A program made the position numbers and the translations under genes. Positions 6,545-16,323 of a stretch of 50,354 bases of DNA are shown piece after piece. How positions within the stretch are numbered: position 1 is the first letter of the stretch; each line of letters opens with the position of its first letter. Source of the DNA: Anaerolineae bacterium (GTDB lineage Bacteria; Chloroflexota; Anaerolineae; B4-G1; DUEL01); assembly GCA_016931695.1 (NCBI GenBank), contig JAFGEI010000017.1, positions 1 through 50,354 of the forward strand, read 5' to 3'. The notes beneath the pieces were generated by a model. It searched no databases, was not told the origin of the DNA, and saw only the letters and a program-made list of their open reading frames with translations.

Positions 6545-7507
6545 TTGCGCGCACTGGTAACTGGAGCAGGGGGGTTTGTCGGCCACTATTTATGCGCCTA
6601 CCTGCTGGATCATACGAACTGGGAGATATTGGGCACGGTCTACCCTGCGCCCGCAGATCAGCACCAAACCCATCCGCGTTTGCGGCGCGTCTGGGCTGAC
6701 TTGCGCGATGCACCGGGCGTCCTGGCCCTGCTGGACGATTTCGAACCGGATGTACTCTTTCACCTGGCGGCGCAGTCGTTTGTCCCTTCTTCCTTCGCTG
6801 ACCCGTGGGACACGCTGGAAAACAACATTCGTTCCCAGCTCAACATCCTGGAAGCGGTGCGAAAACGAGAACGGGCGGTGCGCGTGGTGGTGATTGGCTC
6901 GAACGAAGAGTACGGTTCGCCCCGGCAGGATGAGCTTCCCATCACCGAGCAAAGTCCCATTGCTCCCAACAATCCCTATGCGGTGAGTAAGGTGGCGCAG
7001 GATTTCTTGGGCTTGCAGTATTTTCTCAGCTATGGCGTCGACGTCGTGCGGCTGCGGCCGTTTAACCACACCGGGCCGGGGCAGTCGCCCCGCTTTGTCG
7101 TGCCCGCTTTTGCCAGCCAGATTACCCGCGTCGAGGCCGGGCTGCAAGAACCGGTGCTAAAGGTCGGCAACCTCGACGTCGAGCGCGATTTTACCGACGT
7201 GCGCGACGTGGTCCGCGCCTACTACCTGGCGGCCCGGCACGCGGCAGCGGGGGAAGTTTACAACGTGGCGGCGGGCCATCCCCAGTCGGTGCACGGGTTG
7301 TTAGGGATGCTGCTCTCTTTCTCTTCCGCCGCGATCGAGGTCGTGGTCGATCCCGAGCGGTATCGTCCCGCCGACGCGCCGGTGGCCTGGGGTAGCGCGG
7401 ACAAGTTGTATCGCTGCACGGGCTGGAAGCCCGAGATCCCCTTTGCACAGACGCTGCAGGATACGCTGGTCTATTGGAGGCAACAGGTCGGCGCGCAGGC
7501 CGCCTAG
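6545..7507 (+). CDS. rmd: GDP-4-dehydro-6-deoxy-D-mannose reductase-like SDR (GDP-D-rhamnose synthesis)
   Basis: A 320-residue extended short-chain dehydrogenase. GAGGFVGHYL at residues 7-16 is the NAD(P)-binding loop, [14 protein letters not shown] and GSNEEYG carry the family signature and serine region, and YAVSK is the catalytic Tyr-X3-Lys. Directly followed by gmd, it is best read as Rmd, which reduces GDP-4-keto-6-deoxy-D-mannose to GDP-D-rhamnose in the cytosol. The start is an uncommon TTG, supported by GGGAGGAA 6 nt upstream and by the fact that the Rossmann strand begins immediately (RALVTGAGG). A related NDP-sugar epimerase is possible; the gmd neighbour is the main argument. Confidence 0.8.
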   Translation: MRALVTGAGGFVGHYLCAYLLDHTNWEILGTVYPAPADQHQTHPRLRRVWADLRDAPGVLALLDDFEPDVLFHLAAQSFVPSSFADPWDTLENNIRSQLNILEAVRKRERAVRVVVIGSNEEYGSPRQDELPITEQSPIAPNNPYAVSKVAQDFLGLQYFLSYGVDVVRLRPFNHTGPGQSPRFVVPAFASQITRVEAGLQEPVLKVGNLDVERDFTDVRDVVRAYYLAARHAAAGEVYNVAAGHPQSVHGLLGMLLSFSSAAIEVVVDPERYRPADAPVAWGSADKLYRCTGWKPEIPFAQTLQDTLVYWRQQVGAQAA

Positions 7508-7549
7508 CGCTTGACCGCAAAAGTTTCGCTACGAGGAGGTCGTTGGTCT

Positions 7550-8515
7550 ATGCCCCAAGCTCTGATTACCGGCATCACCGGCCAAGACGGTTCGTACCTG
7601 GCCGATTTCCTGTTGGGACAGGGATACAATGTGTTTGGGATGGTCCGTCGCAGCAGCACGGTCAATTTTTCTCGCATTCAACACATTCAGGACAAAATTA
7701 CCTTGCTCTCTGGCGACTTGCTCGACCTGGGCTCGCTGATCAGCATCTTGCAAGAGTACGAGTTTGACGAGGTCTATAACCTGGCGGCGCAGTCGTTTGT
7801 CCCCACCTCTTGGGAGCAGCCGGTCTTTACCGGTGAGGTGACTGCGCTGGGCGTGACGCGCATGCTGGAGGCGATCCGCTCGGTCGACAAGGGAATCCGC
7901 TTCTACCAGGCCAGTTCTTCCGAGATGTTTGGCAAGGTGCGCGAGGTGCCGCAGACGGAGCGCACGCCTTTCTATCCCCGCTCCCCTTACGGCGTGGCCA
8001 AGGTCTATGGCCATTGGATTACCGTCAATTACCGCGAGTCGTACGGCCTGCACGCCTCTTCCGGCATCCTCTTCAACCACACCAGCCCCCGCCGCGGCCT
8101 GGAGTTTGTGCTGCGCAAGATCACCCGCGGCGTCGCGCGGATCAAGCTGGGGCTGGAAAAAGAGCTGCGCCTGGGCAATCTCGATCCCCAGCGGGATATC
8201 GGCTATGCTGGCGATTACGTCCGGGCGATGTGGATGATGCTGCAGCAATCCGCGCCGGACGATTACGTGGTCGCTACCGGCGAAACGCACTCGATCCGCG
8301 AGATGTGCGAGCAGGCTTTTGGCTTCGTGGGGCTCGACTGGCAGGAGTTTGTCGTCCAGGACGCCCGCTTCATCCGGCCGGCAGAGGTCGACTTGCTGGT
8401 GGGGGATGCGAGCAAGGCGCGGCGGACGCTGGGCTGGGCGCCGGCGGTGTCGTTCCCGGCCCTGGTGCAGATGATGGTGGATAACGACCTGGCGCTGGCG
8501 CAGCAGGAAGGATGA
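7550..8515 (+). CDS. gmd: GDP-mannose 4,6-dehydratase
   Basis: A 321-residue extended SDR that removes water from GDP-D-mannose to give GDP-4-keto-6-deoxy-D-mannose. [15 protein letters not shown] is the diagnostic Gmd NADP-binding motif; [34 protein letters not shown] and the catalytic YGVAK follow. [14 protein letters not shown] is conserved in the family. The ATG at 7550 has GAGGAGGT 9 nt upstream; the upstream extension was dropped. Together with the preceding reductase and the following phosphohexomutase it makes a GDP-D-rhamnose route. Mannose-1-phosphate guanylyltransferase is not in the window. Confidence 0.92.
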   Translation: MPQALITGITGQDGSYLADFLLGQGYNVFGMVRRSSTVNFSRIQHIQDKITLLSGDLLDLGSLISILQEYEFDEVYNLAAQSFVPTSWEQPVFTGEVTALGVTRMLEAIRSVDKGIRFYQASSSEMFGKVREVPQTERTPFYPRSPYGVAKVYGHWITVNYRESYGLHASSGILFNHTSPRRGLEFVLRKITRGVARIKLGLEKELRLGNLDPQRDIGYAGDYVRAMWMMLQQSAPDDYVVATGETHSIREMCEQAFGFVGLDWQEFVVQDARFIRPAEVDLLVGDASKARRTLGWAPAVSFPALVQMMVDNDLALAQQEG

Positions 8516-8549
8516 CCGGCGGGGGCGAATAGTTGTCTGGGAGGATCAA

Positions 8550-9971
8550 ATGACCGAGATTCGTTTTGGCACCGATGGATGGCGAGGGCGGATTGCCGAG
8601 GATTACACCTTCGACAACGTGCGCCGCTGCACGCAGGGGTTTGCCCGCTACCTTTCCGCGCAGGGAAAGGGCGGCGAGGGGGTGGTGATCGGCCACGACC
8701 GCCGCTTTGCTTCCCGTTCGTTTGCGATCGCCTCGGCCGAGGTGATGGCGGCCAACGGCTTCCAGGTCTGGTTGCTCGACGGGCCAGCCCCGACGCCGGT
8801 GATTTCCTATTCCGTCGTCGAGCGGGGGGCGACCGGGGCGATCAACATCACTGCCAGCCACAACCCCCCGGCGGACAATGGGTTCAAGGTGCGCGACGAG
8901 AACGGCGCAGCCGTGGCTCCGGAAGGACTGCGCGCAATCGAAGCTGCAATTCCTCCTATCGACCAGGTGCAGCGGATGGACTGGAGCGCCGCGCAGGAGC
9001 AGGGGCTGATTCGGGACTGGGATGCCACGCTGTCCTACGTCGCTCACGTCGGCCGGCTGGTCGACGTCGAGCGCATCAAGCAGGCCGGGTTCCACTTGCT
9101 CGTCGAGCCGATGTGGGGTAACGGCATCGGCTGGTTCCCTCGCCTGTTGCAGGGAGGCCGCACCCGCGTGACAGAGATTCACAACGTGCCCAACCCGCTC
9201 TTTCCCGAGATGGAGCGCCCCGAGCCGATCCCGCCCAACATCGACGTGGCGCTCCAGCGCACTGTCGAAAGCGGCGCCGACGTCTGCCTGATCATGGATG
9301 GCGACGCGGACCGGATGGGCATCGGTGACGAGAACGGGAACTTTGTCAACCAGCTGCAGGTCTATGCGCTGCTGGCCTACTATTTGCTCCAGGTGCGCGG
9401 CGAGCGGGGTGCAATCGTCAAGACGCTCTCGACGACCTCAATGCTGGAAAAGCTGGGCCAGATGTACGGCGTGCCGGTTTACGAGACAGGGGTGGGATTC
9501 AAGTACGTCGGCCCCAAGATGCTCGAGACCGATGCCATCATCGGCGGCGAAGAGAGCGGCGGGTACGCTTTCCGCGGCAGCGTCCCGGAGCGGGATGGCA
9601 TCCTCGGCAATCTCTATTTCCTCGACTTGATGGTGCAGACGGGCCAGACGCCGTCCCGCTTGCTGTCCACGCTATACGAGAAACTGGGCGCCACTTATTA
9701 TTACGACCGCATCGATACGCGGTTCCCGCAGGAAAAACGGCCGCAGGCCCGGGCGCGGCTGGACGACGCCCGCCCCGAGGTCCTGGCCGGCCTGCGGGTG
9801 ACGGAGCGGATGACCGTCGACGGCTACAAGTACGTGCTGGAAGACGGCGGCTGGCTGCTGGTCCGCTTTTCCGGCACCGAGCCCATCATCCGCGTCTATT
9901 GCGAGACGACGAAAGCGGACAAGGTGCAGCCGCTTTTGGACGAGGGGCTCGAACTGGCGGGGCTGGTGTAG
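8550..9971 (+). CDS. phosphoglucomutase/phosphomannomutase family protein
   Basis: The 473-residue alpha-D-phosphohexomutase has all four family motifs: the phosphoserine loop TASHNPP (Ser103), the metal site DGDADRMG near residue 250, the sugar-binding GEESGGYAF near 332, and the phosphate clamp [12 protein letters not shown] near 439. It interconverts hexose 6-phosphate and 1-phosphate. Beside gmd and rmd the likely product is mannose 1-phosphate for GDP-mannose, but glucose 1-phosphate for CDP-glucose is equally possible from sequence. The ATG follows GGGAGGA. Confidence 0.9.
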   Translation: MTEIRFGTDGWRGRIAEDYTFDNVRRCTQGFARYLSAQGKGGEGVVIGHDRRFASRSFAIASAEVMAANGFQVWLLDGPAPTPVISYSVVERGATGAINITASHNPPADNGFKVRDENGAAVAPEGLRAIEAAIPPIDQVQRMDWSAAQEQGLIRDWDATLSYVAHVGRLVDVERIKQAGFHLLVEPMWGNGIGWFPRLLQGGRTRVTEIHNVPNPLFPEMERPEPIPPNIDVALQRTVESGADVCLIMDGDADRMGIGDENGNFVNQLQVYALLAYYLLQVRGERGAIVKTLSTTSMLEKLGQMYGVPVYETGVGFKYVGPKMLETDAIIGGEESGGYAFRGSVPERDGILGNLYFLDLMVQTGQTPSRLLSTLYEKLGATYYYDRIDTRFPQEKRPQARARLDDARPEVLAGLRVTERMTVDGYKYVLEDGGWLLVRFSGTEPIIRVYCETTKADKVQPLLDEGLELAGLV

Positions 9972-9989
9972 ACGAGGCGGCACGCGGCG

Positions 9990-10775
9990 ATGGCCGAGAC
10001 GACGCTGAACTGCCTGGTCGATTCTCACGCCCACCTGGACGCGAGCCTGTTCGACGACGACCGGGAACAGGTGATCCAGCGGGCCCTGGACGCGGGGGTC
10101 GGTGCAATCTTGAACGTGGGCACGAACCTGGCGACCAGCCGGGCCGCCGTTGCCCTGGCGGAACGGTATTCGTTCATTTATGCCGCCGTGGGGGTCCATC
10201 CTCACGAGGCAAAACGTGTTACCCCGGCCGCGTTGGACGAACTGCGCCGCCTGGCGCGTCATCCCCGCGTCGTCGCCATCGGCGAGATCGGACTGGACTA
10301 TTACCGTGATCGCTCGCCGCGCCCGGTGCAGCGCCGTGCCTGTGCCGAGCAGCTTGCCCTGGCCGCTGAGCTGGGGATGCCGGTGGTGATCCACTGCCGC
10401 GATGCCCACGACGATTTGATCGCCATCTTGCAGGGCTGGCGGGGGACGGGGGTCTTGCACGCCTACTCGGGCGGCCCCGAGCGCCTGGAATCGCTGCTTG
10501 GTTTTGGGTTTCTGCTGGGCATTTCGGGCGTGGTGACCTTTCCCAAGGCGCGCCCGCTGCGGGAGGTCGTGGCGCTGGAGCCGCTCGACCGCCTCTTGAT
10601 CGAGACGGATTGCCCGTACCTGACGCCGGTGCCCTATCGGGGACGGCGGAACGAACCCGCCTACGTGCGCTACGTCGCCGAGGCCATGGCTCACACCCGC
10701 GGACTGCCGCTGGAAAAAGTGGCCGAGGCGACGACGGCGAATGCAGAGCGCTTGTTTCATATTTCACTGGTCTGA
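9990..10775 (+). CDS. TatD family metal-dependent hydrolase
   Basis: A 261-residue amidohydrolase-fold protein with the complete TatD metal set: DSHAHLD near residue 11, GEIGLDYYRD near 95, VIHCRDAH near 135 and LIETDCPYLTP near 203. TatD proteins are 3'-5' exonucleases/DNases in quality control of DNA or RNA. It starts 18 nt after the mutase stop and runs into the polyprenyl synthase gene with an 8-nt gap, so it is co-transcribed with sugar genes, without an obvious functional link. Confidence 0.92.
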   Translation: MAETTLNCLVDSHAHLDASLFDDDREQVIQRALDAGVGAILNVGTNLATSRAAVALAERYSFIYAAVGVHPHEAKRVTPAALDELRRLARHPRVVAIGEIGLDYYRDRSPRPVQRRACAEQLALAAELGMPVVIHCRDAHDDLIAILQGWRGTGVLHAYSGGPERLESLLGFGFLLGISGVVTFPKARPLREVVALEPLDRLLIETDCPYLTPVPYRGRRNEPAYVRYVAEAMAHTRGLPLEKVAEATTANAERLFHISLV

Positions 10776-10783
10776 GGAATCTG

Positions 10784-11746
10784 TTGAATCGCTTACCTTT
10801 TCTGGCCCCGATTGAGAACGACCTCGCGCGGGTCGAGTCGATCCTGCAAGAACATCCGCCGGAGCAGAACGAAGCGATCGGTGCAGCGATCGATTACCTG
10901 GTCGGCGGGGGCGGGAAACGACTCCGCCCGGCGCTGGCCCTGCTCTCTTGCCGCATCTGTGACGCCAGTCCGGAGTGGGCCGTTTTTGCCGCCGCGGCGC
11001 TCGAAATGCTTCACACCGCCACCCTGATCCACGATGACCTGATCGATGGCGCGCTGGTGCGGCGGGGAACCGAGACGTTGAACGCCCGCTGGACGCCCGG
11101 CGCGACGGTGTTGGCCGGGGATTATATCTTTGCCCGCTCGGCCCACCTGGGCGCCCGGACCGGCAGTGTCCGCTTTACCCGCCGCTTTGCCGAGACGCTG
11201 ATGGTGATCTGCAACGGCGAGATCCGCCAGATGTTCAGCCAGCATCGCGGGGCCATCACCCGCCAGGAATACGAGCAGCGCATCTATGCCAAGACCGCTT
11301 CCCTGATCGGGCTGGCGGCCGAGGCCGGGGCGATTCTGTCGGATGCGGACGTGCCGAGGACGCAGGCGCTGCGGACGTATGGGGAGCGGTTGGGGCTGGC
11401 CTTTCAGGTCGTCGATGACGTGCTTGACTTTGTCGCCGACCGGGAGTTGTTGGGAAAGCCGGTGGGGAGTGATCTGCGGCAGGGACTGGTCACCCTGCCG
11501 CTGTTGCTCTTTCTCGAGCTGGAGCCGCAGCATCCCCTCGTCCAGCGCACGCTGCAAGCCTTTTCTCCAGCCGACGTGGATGAGGTCGTCGGGATCGTCG
11601 CCGCTTCCCCCGCCATCGACCAGGCGTTGGAGATTGCCGCGTCGTACTGCGAGCAGGCCCGTTCCGCTTTGACGATATTTCCCCCCGGAGTGTACCACAC
11701 GGCGCTGCTGGAGCTGGTCGATTTTACCATCCGCCGCCAGTTTTAA
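10784..11746 (+). CDS. long-chain polyprenyl diphosphate synthase
   Basis: A 320-residue trans-isoprenyl synthase. The first aspartate-rich motif is HDDLID (near residue 84), the second VVDDVLD (near 210), and GGGKRLRP is the early substrate loop. The residue five before the first DD is alanine, a small residue known to permit long products, so an octaprenyl-like or longer chain is expected. This would supply menaquinone side chains or lipid carriers; adjacency to lipid-linked-sugar glycosyltransferases makes the latter attractive. I chose the TTG at 10784, with TGAGGAAT upstream, over an in-frame extension that overlaps tatD by more than 150 bases. Confidence 0.88.
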   Translation: MNRLPFLAPIENDLARVESILQEHPPEQNEAIGAAIDYLVGGGGKRLRPALALLSCRICDASPEWAVFAAAALEMLHTATLIHDDLIDGALVRRGTETLNARWTPGATVLAGDYIFARSAHLGARTGSVRFTRRFAETLMVICNGEIRQMFSQHRGAITRQEYEQRIYAKTASLIGLAAEAGAILSDADVPRTQALRTYGERLGLAFQVVDDVLDFVADRELLGKPVGSDLRQGLVTLPLLLFLELEPQHPLVQRTLQAFSPADVDEVVGIVAASPAIDQALEIAASYCEQARSALTIFPPGVYHTALLELVDFTIRRQF

Positions 11747-11748
11747 CG

Positions 11749-12663
11749 ATGGTCGATCTTTCGATCGTGATCGTCAATTGGAACGTGCGGGACCTGCTCC
11801 GCTCCTGCCTGCGCTCGATCGCCCCCGGCGTGGAAGTCATCGTGGTCGACAATGCCTCGACCGACGGCAGTGCCGGGATGGTGCGCTGCGAATTCCCGTC
11901 CGTCCGGCTCGTTGCCAACGACGAGAACCGCGGCTTTTCCGCCGCCAACAACCAGGGCATCGCGCTGGCCCGCGGGCGGTACGTGCTGCTGCTCAATCCC
12001 GACGCCGAGGTGCTGGGGGATGCGCTCGACGCGATGGTCGCTTTTGCCGACGAGAATCCCGACGTCGGCGTGGTGGGGCCTCAACTGCTGAATCCGGACC
12101 GCTCGGTCCAATCTTCCCGCCGCCGGTTCCCGACCTTGATGACCGCGTTTTTCGAGTCGACGTGGCTGCAGCCCTGCGCCCCCCGCTGCTTGCTGCGCCG
12201 CTATTACGTGGCGGATCGGCCGGACGACGTGGTGCAGGACGTCGACTGGGTCGATGGGGCGGCGCTCATGGCGCGCCGGGAAGCGATTGACGAGGTCGGG
12301 GGCCTGGACGAGGGGTTTTTCATGTATTCGGAAGAGCTGGATTGGTGCTACCGGTTTCGGGCTGCAGGCTGGCGGGTGGTTTACTTTCCGGCCGCGCACG
12401 TCGTGCACTACCGCGGCAAGAGCAGCGAGCAGGTCGTCGTCGCCCGCCACATCCATTTTCAGACCAGCAAGGTGCGCTACTTTTCCAAGCACCACGGCCC
12501 GCTGGCGGCGGGGGTGCTGCGCCTTTTTCTTCTCGCCAATTACGCCTGGCAAGTGGGACTCGAGGGCGCCAAGTGGCTGTTGGGGCACAGTCGACCGCTA
12601 CGCGCTCAGCGCATCGCCGCCTATCGCCAGGTGCTCCAAAGCGGGCTCAGGCCGCAAAGATGA
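11749..12663 (+). CDS. GT2 family glycosyltransferase (rhamnosyltransferase-like)
   Basis: A 304-residue GT-A enzyme. LSIVIVNWNVRDLL opens the nucleotide-binding fold, VDNASTDGS and NRGFSAANNQG are the WbbL-type signatures, LLLNPDAEV carries the DXD-like metal site, and VDWVDGAALMARREA with EELDWCYRFRAAGW is the acceptor side. This subfamily includes rhamnosyltransferases, which fits the upstream GDP-D-rhamnose genes, though donor specificity cannot be read from sequence. There is no signal peptide, so it acts on the cytoplasmic face. It begins 2 nt after the polyprenyl synthase stop and overlaps the next start as ATGA. Confidence 0.9.
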   Translation: MVDLSIVIVNWNVRDLLRSCLRSIAPGVEVIVVDNASTDGSAGMVRCEFPSVRLVANDENRGFSAANNQGIALARGRYVLLLNPDAEVLGDALDAMVAFADENPDVGVVGPQLLNPDRSVQSSRRRFPTLMTAFFESTWLQPCAPRCLLRRYYVADRPDDVVQDVDWVDGAALMARREAIDEVGGLDEGFFMYSEELDWCYRFRAAGWRVVYFPAAHVVHYRGKSSEQVVVARHIHFQTSKVRYFSKHHGPLAAGVLRLFLLANYAWQVGLEGAKWLLGHSRPLRAQRIAAYRQVLQSGLRPQR

Positions 12664-15164
12664 AGCGCTTCCCGGCTGGTCCGGTTGCTCTGGCGTTCGG
12701 GGCGCTGCTGCTGGCGCTGGGTGCGGTATACCTGGGTACAGCCTGTACTGCTGCTGGCAACCGGGTCGTCGCTCCGCTCGACGATGCCTACATCACCTTC
12801 CAGTACGCCCGCCAGTTCGCCCGCGGCTTTCCCTATCGCTTCAACGATGTGGACCCGCCGACGACCGGCATGACCAGCCCTCTCTTTGGCTACACGTTGG
12901 GGCTGGCCTATTGGCTGGGATTTACGGACGAGCGGCTGGTCGCGTTGGCGGTCGGCCTGGGTGTCGTCTGGTTGGCCCTGGCGGCAGGATTGAGCTACCT
13001 GCTGGCGCGGCAGCTCGTGCCGCAGGCGGAAGAAAGCTGTTGGTGGGCGGTGGCGGCGGCGGCCCTGGTCGCCCTGTCCGGGGCGGTGCAGTGGAGTTGT
13101 TTCAACGGCATGGAGACGGGCTTGTTCACCGTCTTGACCCTGGCGGCGCTGGTCGCCTGGCTGTCCGACCGGGCTGCTCTGGCGGCGGCCTGGCTGGGAT
13201 TGGCGGCCCTAACCCGGCCGGAGGGCCTGATCCTGGCGCTCCTGGTTTGGGCGGTGGCGCTGCTGGAGGGATGGTTCGCCCGCTCCTGGCGCTGGCGGCG
13301 GCAGCTCTTTTTCTCCCTCGCGGTCGGAGTCGGGCTGGCGCCCTTTGTCGTGAACTGGCTGCTCACCGGCGCGGCCTCGTCGGCGGGCCTGGCAGCCAAG
13401 TCGTGGTGGCTCAATGTGCCGTGGTATCCGGACGAGATCGTCCGTTCCATCGCCATGTCCTACCAGCGAATCCTGCTCGGCCTTTTTCTGGGCTGGCAGC
13501 CGGTCGTGCGTTGGTTTGCGCCGCCGGGGCTGCTGCTGCTGGCGCTGCTGGGGTGGTGGGGGCTGGCCCGCCAGCGTCGTTGGCCGGCCTTAGCGCTGAC
13601 GATGGCCTGGTTTGCCGTCGGCGCGCTCTCCACGGCGACCTTGATCACTGCCACCTGGCACATGGGACGCTACCAGGCGCCATTTTTGCCGCTGCTCATC
13701 GTGTTGGCCGCCTGCGGCCTCTGCTTTTTGCAGCGCAAGCTGCCGCTGCAGTGGCGGCGGGGGACGGGAATGGCGGCCGGGCTTGCCCTGCTGCTCTTTT
13801 CTCTCTGGAGCACCGGCTACTATGCCGGCGTCTACCGCCGCGCGGTCGACACGGTGGCGCGCCAGCAGCTCCGGCTGGCCGATTGGCTGCGCGAAAACCT
13901 GCCCCCCGACGCGCGGGTGGGGGTGCACGATACGGGCAGCCTGCGCTACGTCGGCCAGCGGCCGACCTACGACCTGATCGGGTTGACGACCGCCGGCGCG
14001 ACGGTTGCCTGGCGCCACGGCGCCGGCAGCGTCTACGAGGCGATGGAAAGCTCGCCGATGCGCCCCGACTATTTCGCCATCTACCCGGACGTCTTTTCGA
14101 TCCCCTACCTGGCCGCCACCGACCTGTTCGCCCAGGAGCTGTTCCGCGTCGAGGTGCCGGAGGCGCTGGTCGCCAGCGCTGGCCCGCTCCAGGGGGTGTG
14201 GCGGGCGGATTGGCGCCTGGCGGACAGCGGCGCCGCGTTCTACCAGCCGGACGTGCAGCAGCGCGTCGCGGGGCTGGCGCTGGTCGACCGGCTGGACGTG
14301 GCGGACCTGGCGGACGAGGCGGCGCACGGCCTGGAATGGTGGCAGGAGGAACGGCGGCCCGGTTTCCCCACTGAGGTCTGGCAGATGGCTTGTTGCTCCC
14401 TTCCTGCCGCAGAGGTGCTGGACGGGGGGCGGCTGCTGACCGGAGGCCTTGCCTTTGACGTGGCGACGCGGCCCGGCGTGCCGTTGTGGATCGTGGCCCG
14501 CCTGCATTCCCAGGGCCGGGGCAGCGTTTCGGTGGCGGTCGACGGCGTGGAGGTCGGGCATTGGGCGCATCCGCCGCTGCCGGGCTGCTGGCTGGAGACG
14601 GTCTTTCCCGTCGCCGGGGAGCGGATCGTCGGCGAGCGGACGCGGATCCTGCTGCGCGTCGACGCCGGCGGCCCCGACGCCTCCCACTATGCACCCTACA
14701 CCTTTTGGTTTTTGCAGGGCGCAGGGGATCAGGTCGAACCGCAGGTTCCGCACCGTCTGGACGTGCTCTTTGCGCAAGAACTGTCGCTGCTGGGATTCGA
14801 CCTGCCGCAGCAGTCCTGGCATCCTGGCGATTCGCTGCCGGTGACGACCTATTGGCAGGCCGCGGCGCCGTCCGACAGCGAGGCCAAGCTCTTTGTCCAC
14901 CTCTACGATGCCCGGGGCGTGCTCGGCTCCCAGGCGGACGGCTGGCCCGTCTCTGGTACGCGCCCGCCCTACACCTGGCTGCCCGGCGAGGTGGTGGTCG
15001 ACCTGCGCTGGCTCGCCCTGCCGCCGGACCTGCCGCCGGGCCGCTACTCGGTCGAAGTGGGTCTCTATCATCCCGATGGATCGGGCCGTCTCGCCGCCGG
15101 GCGGGATGGAGGCGTCTATCCCGAGGGGCGCGTGCCCCTGCTCACGGTCGACGTGGTGGAGTAG
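12660..15164 (+). CDS. GT-C membrane glycosyltransferase with C-terminal beta-sandwich tail
   Basis: An 834-residue multi-pass membrane protein. After a first membrane segment (8-26), DDAYITFQYA at 41-50 gives the acidic pair expected of GT-C enzymes, followed by TGMTSPLFG, NGMETGLF and LTRPEG. These are motifs of the AftB-like/uncharacterised GT-C group. About ten hydrophobic segments reach to near residue 400, then a soluble part. The last 135 residues (from about 698) form a beta-sandwich tail with HPGDSLPVTTYW, KLFVHLYD, LPGEVVVD and GRYSVEVGLYHPDG, repeated in the four following membrane proteins. GT-C enzymes transfer sugars from polyprenyl-phosphate donors outside the membrane. The start overlaps the previous stop as ATGA. 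Confidence 0.85.
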   Translation: MKRFPAGPVALAFGALLLALGAVYLGTACTAAGNRVVAPLDDAYITFQYARQFARGFPYRFNDVDPPTTGMTSPLFGYTLGLAYWLGFTDERLVALAVGLGVVWLALAAGLSYLLARQLVPQAEESCWWAVAAAALVALSGAVQWSCFNGMETGLFTVLTLAALVAWLSDRAALAAAWLGLAALTRPEGLILALLVWAVALLEGWFARSWRWRRQLFFSLAVGVGLAPFVVNWLLTGAASSAGLAAKSWWLNVPWYPDEIVRSIAMSYQRILLGLFLGWQPVVRWFAPPGLLLLALLGWWGLARQRRWPALALTMAWFAVGALSTATLITATWHMGRYQAPFLPLLIVLAACGLCFLQRKLPLQWRRGTGMAAGLALLLFSLWSTGYYAGVYRRAVDTVARQQLRLADWLRENLPPDARVGVHDTGSLRYVGQRPTYDLIGLTTAGATVAWRHGAGSVYEAMESSPMRPDYFAIYPDVFSIPYLAATDLFAQELFRVEVPEALVASAGPLQGVWRADWRLADSGAAFYQPDVQQRVAGLALVDRLDVADLADEAAHGLEWWQEERRPGFPTEVWQMACCSLPAAEVLDGGRLLTGGLAFDVATRPGVPLWIVARLHSQGRGSVSVAVDGVEVGHWAHPPLPGCWLETVFPVAGERIVGERTRILLRVDAGGPDASHYAPYTFWFLQGAGDQVEPQVPHRLDVLFAQELSLLGFDLPQQSWHPGDSLPVTTYWQAAAPSDSEAKLFVHLYDARGVLGSQADGWPVSGTRPPYTWLPGEVVVDLRWLALPPDLPPGRYSVEVGLYHPDGSGRLAAGRDGGVYPEGRVPLLTVDVVE

Positions 15165-15168
15165 GGCC

Positions 15169-16323
15169 GTGCGCATTGGAATTCTCAGCGCCGAGTACCC
15201 GCCGCTGCAGGGCGGGGTGGGGGATTACAGCCGCCAGCTGGCGCGGGCGCTGGCCGAACTGGGGCACGCCGTCCACGTCCTCACCGGCCGCGCCGGCGAG
15301 TCGCAGCCGGTGCCGCCGGACGCTTCCTTCGCCGTCCACCGCGTCGTTGCGCACTGGCGGTGGGGCTGCTGGCGCGACGTCCTTCGCGTAGCGAGCGAGC
15401 TAGAGCTGGACGGCCTCAACCTCCAGTTCCAGACCGCGGCCTATGGCATGCACCCGGCGATCCAGTGCCCGCCCCGCCGCCGGGAACCGGCGCTGCTGGT
15501 GACCTTTCACGATCTCAAGGCGCCCTACCTTTTTCCCAAGGCCGGCCCGCTGCGCTGGCAGTCGCTGCGGTGGCTGGCCCGCCGCGCCGACGGGGTGATC
15601 GTCACCAACCGCGAGGATTGGCTGCGCCTGGCAGGGGACTGTCCCGCCGGGCGGCTGCGCCGCATCCCCATCGGCAGCAACATCGCCTGCGCGCCGCCGG
15701 CGGGGTACGACCGCGATGCCGAGCGGGCGGCCTGGGGGGTCGGGCGGGACGACCTGTTGCTCGGTTATTTCGGCTTTCTCAACGAGAGCAAGGGGGGCGA
15801 GGAGTTGGTCGAGGCGACGGCGTTGTTGGCTGCGCGTGGTCTTCCCGTTCACCTGCTGATGGTCGGCGGGCGGGTGGGCAGCTCGGACCCGACGAACCGG
15901 GCCTATGCCGGGCGGGTCGAGCGCCTGATTGCCGACCGCGGGCTGCAGGGGCGGGTCCACTGGACCGGCTACGGCGATCCCGCGGCGGTCTCGGCGGGGC
16001 TGTTGGCCACCGACGTCTGTGTCCTTCCGTATCGCGATGGCGTCTCGTTTCGCCGCGGCACGCTGCTCGCCTGCCTGGCGCACCACCGTGCAGTGGTCAC
16101 AACGCGCCCGGCCGTCCCGCTGCCCGAGGTGCGGGACGGCGAGAACATGCTGCTCGCCCCGCCGCGGGACGCCGCGGACCTGGCGGCGGCAGTGGCGCGG
16201 CTGGCGGACGATCCGCCGCTGCGCGAGCGATTGCAAGCCGGGGCGGCCGAGCTCGCCGCCGCTTTTTCCTGGGAATCCATCGCCCGGCAGCTGGCGGCGT
16301 TTTTGGAGGGGTTGCGTGGCTAG
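15169..16323 (+). CDS. GT4 family glycosyltransferase
   Basis: A 384-residue GT-B enzyme of the GT4 type. RIGILSAEYPPLQGGVGDYS is the N-terminal acceptor loop, LLVTFHDLKAPY and GVIVTNRED lie in the first domain, and LLGYFGFLNESKGGEELVEA with LPYRDGVSFRRGTLLACL and PEVRDGENMLL form the donor domain with the usual E-X7-E region. It is cytosolic or peripheral and uses a sugar nucleotide. The GTG at 15169, 4 nt after the preceding stop, begins exactly where homology begins; an extension back to 14893 lies inside the neighbour and was dropped. Confidence 0.88.
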   Translation: MRIGILSAEYPPLQGGVGDYSRQLARALAELGHAVHVLTGRAGESQPVPPDASFAVHRVVAHWRWGCWRDVLRVASELELDGLNLQFQTAAYGMHPAIQCPPRRREPALLVTFHDLKAPYLFPKAGPLRWQSLRWLARRADGVIVTNREDWLRLAGDCPAGRLRRIPIGSNIACAPPAGYDRDAERAAWGVGRDDLLLGYFGFLNESKGGEELVEATALLAARGLPVHLLMVGGRVGSSDPTNRAYAGRVERLIADRGLQGRVHWTGYGDPAAVSAGLLATDVCVLPYRDGVSFRRGTLLACLAHHRAVVTTRPAVPLPEVRDGENMLLAPPRDAADLAAAVARLADDPPLRERLQAGAAELAAAFSWESIARQLAAFLEGLRG

